Shown here in pieces: positions 58,711 to 64,000 of a stretch of 64,000 nt of DNA. The DNA lies in assembly GCF_011058165.1 (NCBI RefSeq), contig NZ_JAALEG010000011.1:43612-107611 (forward strand). Reading direction: 5' to 3'. The first letter of the stretch is position 1, and each line of letters opens with the position of its first letter. Below the pieces are notes generated by a model that ran no database searches, was not told the origin of the DNA, and saw only the letters and a list, made by a program, of their open reading frames with translations. Origin of the DNA: Rhodococcus aetherivorans. Lineage in GTDB: Bacteria > Actinomycetota > Actinomycetes > Mycobacteriales > Mycobacteriaceae. The position numbers and the translations under genes are program-made.

Positions 58711-58818
58711 GCACAATACGAAGCCGATATTTCGGTTCCGTTTCGTGTGTGCCGACCGGGATGTTGCGGTTTCCGGGGCGTTGACTGGGAGCGTCGACGA
58801 GCGTGAGGAGCAACGCCG

Positions 58819-60189
58819 ATGCAGCCGAACACCACCCGGCCGATCGTGATCCAGGGCGCGCACGTGGTGACGATGGACGCCGGACGGGCCGAGTACCGGC
58901 GCGGGCACGTCGTCGTCGAGGGCAACCGGATCGTCGCCGTGGGCGCCGGCGAGCCGCGCGGCTACGCCGACGCCACCCTCGTGGACGGCACCGGCTGTGT
59001 GCTGACGCCCGGCCTGGTGAACACCCACCACCACCTGTACCAGTGGATCACCCGAGGCCTCGCCGTCGACCACACCCTCTTCGAGTGGCTGACGACGCTG
59101 TACCCCGTCTGGGGCGGGATCGACGCCGACGCCGTGCACGTCGCGGCGAAGGGCGCCCTCGCCCACCTCGTCCGCACCGGCTGCACCACCAGCACCGACC
59201 ACCACTACGTGGTCCCGCGCGACGGCGGCGACGTCTTCGGTGCGGAGATCGCCGCGGCCGCGGACGTCGGCGTCCGGTTCCACCCGTGCCGCGGATCCAT
59301 GGACCTCGGCGCGAGCGCGGGCGGCCTGCCGCCGGACCACGTCGTCGAGGACCTCGACACCATCCTCGTCGAGAGCCAACGGGCCGTGGAGAGGTGGCAC
59401 GATCCGTCGTTCGGGTCCATGCTGCGGATCGCGCTCGCACCGTGCTCGCCGTTCTCGGTGAGCACGGAGTTGCTGAAGCAGTCCGCGGTGCTCGCCCGCG
59501 ATCTGGGGGTGCGGCTGCACACCCACCTCGCGGAGACCCTCGACGAGCAGGACTTCTGCATGGAGCGGTTCGGCTGCAATCCGGTGCAGTACATGGAGTC
59601 GCTCGACTGGACAGGCCCCGACGTCTGGTACGCGCACGCCGTGCACCTGGACGACCGCGACATCGGGGTGCTCGCCGCCTCGGGCACGGGCGCGGCGCAC
59701 TGCCCGACGTCCAACGCCCGCCTCGGTGCCGGCATCGCCCGCGCCGCCGACCTGTACGCGGCGGGGGTGCCGCTCGGTCTCGGGGTCGACGGGGCGGCGA
59801 GCAACGAGTCGTGCTGCATGCTCGAGGAGGCCCACCACGCCGCGCTGTTCGCCCGGGCCCGCAGCGGGCCGCGCGCGATGACGGTCCGGCAGAGCCTGGA
59901 ACTGGCGACCGTCGGCGGGGCGCGGGTCCTCGGCCGGGAGAACGAGATCGGCTCCCTGGAGGTCGGCAAGCTTGCCGACCTCGCGCTGTGGCGGATCGAC
60001 ACGCTCGCCCATGCGGGCATCACCGATCCCGTCGCGGCGCTCGTGCTCGGCTCCCAGCCGCCGCTCGAGCTGCTGCTGATCGACGGTCGCGAGGTGGTGC
60101 GCCGCGACGAGGTGCGCACCGTCGACGAGACGTCGGTGGCCGCGGAGGTTGCCGCCGCGCACGACGCCCTGGTGGCGAAGGCGGGGTGA
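58819..60189 (+). CDS. 8-Oxoguanine deaminase (amidohydrolase)
   Basis: The 456-residue enzyme is an amidohydrolase of the ATZ/TRZ family in the 8-oxoguanine deaminase group. It has TPGLVNTHHHLYQWITRGL (metal-binding His), TTSTDHHYVVPRD, LHTHLAETLDEQDF, HAVHLDD and LGVDGAASNE (metal-binding Asp). It deaminates 8-oxoguanine to urate, feeding the uricase operon. ATG at 58819 has GAGGAG six bases before it. It is first in the operon with the hydroxylase subunits. Confidence 0.9.
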   Translation: MQPNTTRPIVIQGAHVVTMDAGRAEYRRGHVVVEGNRIVAVGAGEPRGYADATLVDGTGCVLTPGLVNTHHHLYQWITRGLAVDHTLFEWLTTLYPVWGGIDADAVHVAAKGALAHLVRTGCTTSTDHHYVVPRDGGDVFGAEIAAAADVGVRFHPCRGSMDLGASAGGLPPDHVVEDLDTILVESQRAVERWHDPSFGSMLRIALAPCSPFSVSTELLKQSAVLARDLGVRLHTHLAETLDEQDFCMERFGCNPVQYMESLDWTGPDVWYAHAVHLDDRDIGVLAASGTGAAHCPTSNARLGAGIARAADLYAAGVPLGLGVDGAASNESCCMLEEAHHAALFARARSGPRAMTVRQSLELATVGGARVLGRENEIGSLEVGKLADLALWRIDTLAHAGITDPVAALVLGSQPPLELLLIDGREVVRRDEVRTVDETSVAAEVAAAHDALVAKAG

Positions 60190-60193
60190 GCGC

Positions 60194-61003
60194 ATGGACC
60201 TGCACACCGTGACCGCATACGACATAGCCCGCGCCCGAGAGGATCTCGTCGCCGACGCTGCTACGGCGTTCGTCGGCGGCGGGACGTGGCTGTTCTCCGA
60301 GCCGCAGCCGTACCTGCGCCGGCTGCTGGACCTGTCCGGGCTGCGCTGGCCCGCTCTGACCGTCACCGACGCGGGTCTCGAGATCGCGGCCACCTGCACC
60401 GTGGAACGCCTCGCAGCGCTGTCGGGCACCGAAACATGGCCGAGCGCAGCGCTGTTCCATCAGTGCGCGGCGGCACTGCTCGCCTCGTGGAAGATCTGGA
60501 AGCGCGCCACCGTCGGCGGCAATGTCTGCCTCGCGTTCCCGGCGGGGGCGATGATCTCGCTGTCCACGGCGCTCGACGCCACCGCCCTGATCTGGGCGCC
60601 GGACGGCGCGGAGCGACGGATTCCCGTGCAGCAGTTCGTTACCGGAAACGGAACGAATCTGCTCGGGCCGGGCGAGGTGCTGCGCAGCGTGCACGTCCCC
60701 GCGGCGGCGCTGGCGTCGCGCACCGCGTTCCGCAAGATCGCGCTCGCCCCACTCGGCCGCTCCGGCGCGGTGGTGATCGGCCGCGTCGGCCCCGACGGCG
60801 CCTTCACGCTGTCGGTGACCGCCGCGACCGTGCGGCCCTACGTGTTCCGATTCCCCGAGCCACCCACGCCCGGCGAACTCGCCGACGCGCTGCGTACCGG
60901 TGTGCCGGCCGACGCGTACTTCACCGACGCGCACGGCGCCGCCGACTGGCGCCGCGCCGTCACCGCCGTCCTGGCCGACGAGATCCGGGAGGAACTGTCG
61001 TGA
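60194..61003 (+). CDS. FAD subunit of a xanthine-dehydrogenase-type hydroxylase
   Basis: The 269-residue subunit has the molybdopterin-dehydrogenase FAD domain: DAATAFVGGGTWLFSEPQPYLRRLLDLSGLRW and ATVGGNVCLAFPAGAMISLSTALDATALIW (A-T-x-G-G-N). A CO-dehydrogenase flavoprotein C-terminal domain follows. ATG at 60194 comes four bases after the deaminase stop. Electrons pass from the Mo centre through the Fe-S clusters to this FAD and then to NAD+ or O2. Confidence 0.88.
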   Translation: MDLHTVTAYDIARAREDLVADAATAFVGGGTWLFSEPQPYLRRLLDLSGLRWPALTVTDAGLEIAATCTVERLAALSGTETWPSAALFHQCAAALLASWKIWKRATVGGNVCLAFPAGAMISLSTALDATALIWAPDGAERRIPVQQFVTGNGTNLLGPGEVLRSVHVPAAALASRTAFRKIALAPLGRSGAVVIGRVGPDGAFTLSVTAATVRPYVFRFPEPPTPGELADALRTGVPADAYFTDAHGAADWRRAVTAVLADEIREELS

Positions 61004-63714
61004 GGTTCACCGTCAACGGCCGCGAACTCGACGCCGACCCCCGGCCGGGACAGTGCCTGCGCACGCTGCTGCGCGAGCACGCCCACTTCGAGGTCAAGAA
61101 GGGCTGCGACGCCGGCGACTGCGGCGCCTGCTCGGTCCTCGTCGACGGAGAGGCGGTGCACTCGTGCGTCTTTCCCGCCGTGCGTGCCGAGGGCCACGCC
61201 GTGACCACCGTCGCCGGCCTCGGTACCGGTGACGATCTGCATCCGCTGCAGCAGCGGTTCGTCGACGCCGCCGGGTTCCAGTGCGGATTCTGCACGGCCG
61301 GAATGATCGTCACCGCCGCCACCCTGACCGACGACGATCTGACGGACCTGCCGAACCGGCTCAAGGGGAACCTGTGCCGGTGCACCGGCTACCGGTCCGT
61401 CGACGACGCACTGCGCGGCGTCACCAACGTGGAGGCGCCCGCGCCCGGGCCCTCCTGCGGGCGGTCCCTGCGTGCCCCGGCCGCCGCGCGGGTGGTGACC
61501 GGCGCCGAGCCCTACACCTTCGACACCACCGTCGCCGGTGCGCTGCACGTCGCCGTGCTCGGCAGCCCGCACGCCCACGCACGGATCGTCTCGATCGACA
61601 CCACCGCCGCCGAGGCACTGCCCGGCGTGCACGCGGTGCTCTGTCACCGCGACGCCCCGGCCGTCGCGTACTCCACGGCCCGCCACGAACACCGGGACGA
61701 CGACCCCGACGACACCGTGCTGTTCGACCGGATCCTGCGCCACCACGGGCAGCGGGTCGCGGCCGTCGTCGCCGAGACCCCGGCGCTCGCACAGGAGGGA
61801 TGTCGCCTGCTCGCCGTCGAATACGAGGTGCTGCCGTACGTCCTGGACCCGGACGAGGCGCGCCGGCCCGGCGCTCCGCTGCTGCACGCGGACAAGGGAC
61901 CCGAGAACCGCATCGCCGATCCGTCGCGCAACCTCGTCGCCGAACTGCACGGCGAGGTCGGTGACGTCGACGCCGGTGTTGCCGCGGCCGCCGCCGTCGT
62001 GCGCGGCCGGTGGCAGACGCAGCGCGTGCAGCACACCCACCTCGAGACCCACGGCGCCATTGGGTGGATCGACGGCAGCGGTGATCTCGCGACCGGGGGC
62101 CGCCTGGTGATCCGCAGTTCCACGCAGGTGCCGTTCCTCGTCCGCGACGAGTTGTGCCACATCTTCGGTCTCGACCGCGATCGGGTACGGGTGTTCGCCG
62201 CGCGCGTCGGCGGCGGCTTCGGCGCCAAACAGGAGATGCTCGCCGAGGACGTCGTCGCGGCGGCCGTCCTGCGCACCGGACGCCCGGTGCAGTGGGAGTT
62301 CACCCGCACCGATCAGCTCACCGTCGCGCCGTGCCGGCATCCGATGCGCGTGGACGTCACGGTCGCGGCCGGTGCCGACGGCGTCCTCACCGCCCTGGCG
62401 ATCGATGTGCTCTCCGACGCGGGCGCCTACGGAAACCATTCGGCGGGAGTGATGTTCCACGGATGCGGCGAATCCGTCGAGGTGTACCGGTGCCCGAACA
62501 AGCGGGTCGACGCCCAGGCCGTGTACACCAACAACCGTCCCTCCGGCGCGTTCCGCGGTTACGGGCTGGGGCAGATCATCTTCGCAATCGAGTCAGCGAT
62601 GGACGAGCTCGCCGTCGAACTCGGCATGGACCCGTACGAGTTGCGGCGGCGCAACGTCGTCGTGCCCGGCGACGACCTGGTGGGCGCGCACCCGGAGGGC
62701 GGCGATCTGATCTTCGGCAGCTACGGGCTGGACCAGTGCCTGGACCTGGTGCAGGACGCGATGCGCCGAGGCGGTGCCGGGGAACCGGCCGGGCCGCAGT
62801 GGCGCGTCGGTGAGGGCATGGCCCTGGCGATGATCGCGTCGAACCCACCGGGCGGGCACGTCGCCGACACGTCCGTCGAACTGCTGCGCGACGGCACCTA
62901 TCTCGCGCGGGTCGGCACCGCCGAGTTCGGCAACGGCACCACCACCGTGCACACCCAGATCGCCGCCACCGAGCTGGCCACCCACCCCGACCGCATCCGG
63001 ATCCGCCAGTCCGACACCGACGTCACCACCCACGACACCGGTGCGTACGGATCGTCGGGGACGGTCGTCGCCGCCAAGGCCCTGCTCGCCGCCGCGCGGG
63101 AACTGCGCCGGCGGATGGTCAAACTCGCCGGACAGATCACCGGCACCGACCCCGACGACGCGGTGCCCGAGGCGGACGGGGTGCGTGCGGGCGGCCGCCT
63201 CGTCAGCCCTGGCGAACTGCTCGACGCGGCCGGCGGCACGCTGCGGGCCGAGGGCAGCCACGGCGGCCTGCCCCGCTCGTTGTCGTTCAACGTGCAGGCC
63301 TTCCGCGTCGCCGTCGACGTGCGCACCGGCGAGCTGCGGATCCTGCAGTCGGTGCAGGCCGCCGACGCCGGCGTCGTGGTCAACCCCGAGCAGTGCCGCG
63401 GCCAGGTGGAGGGCGGCGCCGCCCAGGCGATCGGGGTCGCGCTGTACGAGGAACTCGTCACCGACGCCACCGGCCGCGTCGTCACCGATGCGCTGCGGAA
63501 CTACCACATTCCGCAGTACGCCGACCTGCCCCGCACCGAGGTGTATTTCGCCGACACCTACGACGCGCTCGGCCCGATGGGCGCGAAGTCGATGAGCGAG
63601 GCGCCCTTCAACCCGGTGGCGCCCGCGCTGGCGAACGCGGTGCGCCGCGCGATCGGGGTCCGGCCGCACGAGCTGCCGCTCTCCCGCGACCGGATCTGGC
63701 GGCTGCTGCAGTGA
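61000..63714 (+). CDS. Fused [2Fe-2S] and molybdenum subunit of a xanthine-dehydrogenase-type hydroxylase
   Basis: The 904-residue chain joins the two-cluster Fe-S domain to the molybdopterin domain. The first cluster has Cys36, 41, 44 and 56, and the second Cys95, 98, 126 and 128. Mo-domain motifs are VGGGFGAKQEM, NNRPSGAFRGYGLGQIIFAIE, GTAEFGNGTTTVHTQIAATEL and MGAKSMSEAPFNPVAPA, which holds the catalytic Glu region. Xanthine, hypoxanthine or another purine is the most likely substrate from context; aldehyde-oxidase-like specificity is not excluded. GTG at 61000-61002 overlaps the FAD subunit stop (GTGA). Confidence 0.9.
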   Translation: MRFTVNGRELDADPRPGQCLRTLLREHAHFEVKKGCDAGDCGACSVLVDGEAVHSCVFPAVRAEGHAVTTVAGLGTGDDLHPLQQRFVDAAGFQCGFCTAGMIVTAATLTDDDLTDLPNRLKGNLCRCTGYRSVDDALRGVTNVEAPAPGPSCGRSLRAPAAARVVTGAEPYTFDTTVAGALHVAVLGSPHAHARIVSIDTTAAEALPGVHAVLCHRDAPAVAYSTARHEHRDDDPDDTVLFDRILRHHGQRVAAVVAETPALAQEGCRLLAVEYEVLPYVLDPDEARRPGAPLLHADKGPENRIADPSRNLVAELHGEVGDVDAGVAAAAAVVRGRWQTQRVQHTHLETHGAIGWIDGSGDLATGGRLVIRSSTQVPFLVRDELCHIFGLDRDRVRVFAARVGGGFGAKQEMLAEDVVAAAVLRTGRPVQWEFTRTDQLTVAPCRHPMRVDVTVAAGADGVLTALAIDVLSDAGAYGNHSAGVMFHGCGESVEVYRCPNKRVDAQAVYTNNRPSGAFRGYGLGQIIFAIESAMDELAVELGMDPYELRRRNVVVPGDDLVGAHPEGGDLIFGSYGLDQCLDLVQDAMRRGGAGEPAGPQWRVGEGMALAMIASNPPGGHVADTSVELLRDGTYLARVGTAEFGNGTTTVHTQIAATELATHPDRIRIRQSDTDVTTHDTGAYGSSGTVVAAKALLAAARELRRRMVKLAGQITGTDPDDAVPEADGVRAGGRLVSPGELLDAAGGTLRAEGSHGGLPRSLSFNVQAFRVAVDVRTGELRILQSVQAADAGVVVNPEQCRGQVEGGAAQAIGVALYEELVTDATGRVVTDALRNYHIPQYADLPRTEVYFADTYDALGPMGAKSMSEAPFNPVAPALANAVRRAIGVRPHELPLSRDRIWRLLQ

Positions 63715-63744
63715 TCGGGGCCGGTTCCGTCGGCCCGCCCGTGC

Positions 63745-63797
63745 CGAGCGAATGTATCGCTCACTCGATCAGGCCGACGGAACGATACATTCGCTCG
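63745..63797. terminator. Hairpin between the hydroxylase and the next gene
   Basis: Fifteen-base perfect arms (63745-63759 and 63783-63797) carry CGAGCGAATGTATCG and enclose a 23-base loop. The core CGAATGT/ACATTCG is shared with the hairpins at 18964 and 33476, but the flanks differ. It lies between two convergent genes (stops at 63714 and 63824). Confidence 0.7.
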
Positions 63798-63823
63798 AGG
63801 AGGGGAGGGGCGAACAGGCGGTC

Positions 63824-64000
63824 TCAGGGGTGGCGGCGCCGCAGCAGCAGGTAGACGATCAGGGCCACCAGCGCCGACACGGCCACTGCCGGGCCGACGC
63901 GCTTGAGCACGGACCCGCGGGCGTACTGCATCAGGTCCAGCGGCGCGGCCTCGGTGGGCTGTGGTGCCGCCGTCACCGGCACGGCCGGGATGTCTCTTTT
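63824..64000 (-). CDS. C-terminal part of a membrane protein, cut by the window edge
   Basis: The visible 58 residues enter from beyond 64000 with a Pro/Ala-rich stretch. They end in VGPAVAVSALVALIVYLLL, a single TM helix, followed by RRRHP and the stop. Basic residues after the helix suggest an N-out/C-in single-pass or the last helix of a larger protein. The family cannot be told. Confidence 0.7.
   Translation of the reverse strand, partial: KRDIPAVPVTAAPQPTEAAPLDLMQYARGSVLKRVGPAVAVSALVALIVYLLLRRRHP

Noticed and set aside
57580..60429. Minus-strand frame spanning pucR, the divergent promoter and the deaminase
   Set aside because: It joins antisense DNA of the deaminase with an alternative frame of pucR and has no consistent protein content.
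1..64000. tRNA, rRNA, CRISPR arrays, insertion sequences, prophage or integrase genes
   Set aside because: I looked for cloverleaf, spacer-repeat and transposase patterns on both strands and saw none. Repeats found are single hairpins or one short tandem pair.

Overview
The window is very GC-rich and strongly codon-biased. Genes are tightly packed, with many ATGA/GTGA stop-start overlaps and frequent GTG starts. Actinomycete-only families are present: a DinB/mycothiol-type maleylpyruvate isomerase fold, a CE1758/CE1759-type monooxygenase and reductase pair, an Rv1747-like FHA-ABC exporter, an F420-type LLM oxidoreductase, and a subI-cysT-cysW-cysA operon in the mycobacterial order. I read it as a chromosomal segment of a Mycobacteriales actinomycete, most likely Rhodococcus or a close relative. 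I see no tRNA, rRNA, insertion sequence, phage gene, CRISPR array or plasmid gene.

Positions 1-23,300 form a sulfur-acquisition block, nearly all on the minus strand. It holds an oligopeptide-type ABC importer followed by three flavin monooxygenases and a DUF1684 protein (220-9772), a second monooxygenase pair with an MFS carrier (10114-14147), a polar amino-acid ABC importer with an amine oxidase and an acetyltransferase (14374-18762), and the sulfate importer SubI-CysTWA (19044-22777). The control elements are the best part of the window. A SAM riboswitch (9980-10065) is followed directly by a four-cysteine leader peptide (9871-9969) and a 12-bp hairpin (9802-9828), all ahead of the ABC operon. 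Two more short leader peptides (49-141 and 22988-23080) appear to be leaderless transcripts; one precedes the sulfate operon and one points off the left edge.

Positions 23,300-31,500 hold a glutamate-synthase-like FMN enzyme, a YdeP/FdhF-type molybdenum oxidoreductase, a GlxA-type regulator, a membrane protein, and an FHA-ABC exporter whose ATPase and permease are in different frames. Positions 31,700-43,500 carry an acyl-CoA synthetase with a palindromic operator, an MHS-family carrier, a P-type cation ATPase, a relic of an ABC ATPase, TspO, a flavohaemoglobin, small membrane proteins, a sigma-region-4-like protein, a DUF389 protein and a secreted lipase.

Positions 43,500-55,300 are accessory metabolism: a methyltransferase, an MpaB-type protein, the luciferase-like/FMN reductase pair with a nearby MarR regulator, a four-gene set (BBE-type oxidase, SRPBCC protein, GH15 glycosidase, membrane protein), and DoxX divergent from a cysteine-rich HTH regulator. 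Positions 55,400-63,714 are a complete-looking purine-to-allantoin module: UraD, UraH and uricase; the PucR regulator on the opposite strand; then 8-oxoguanine deaminase and a two-polypeptide xanthine-dehydrogenase-type hydroxylase. The two promoter regions of this module share an identical 14-bp motif.
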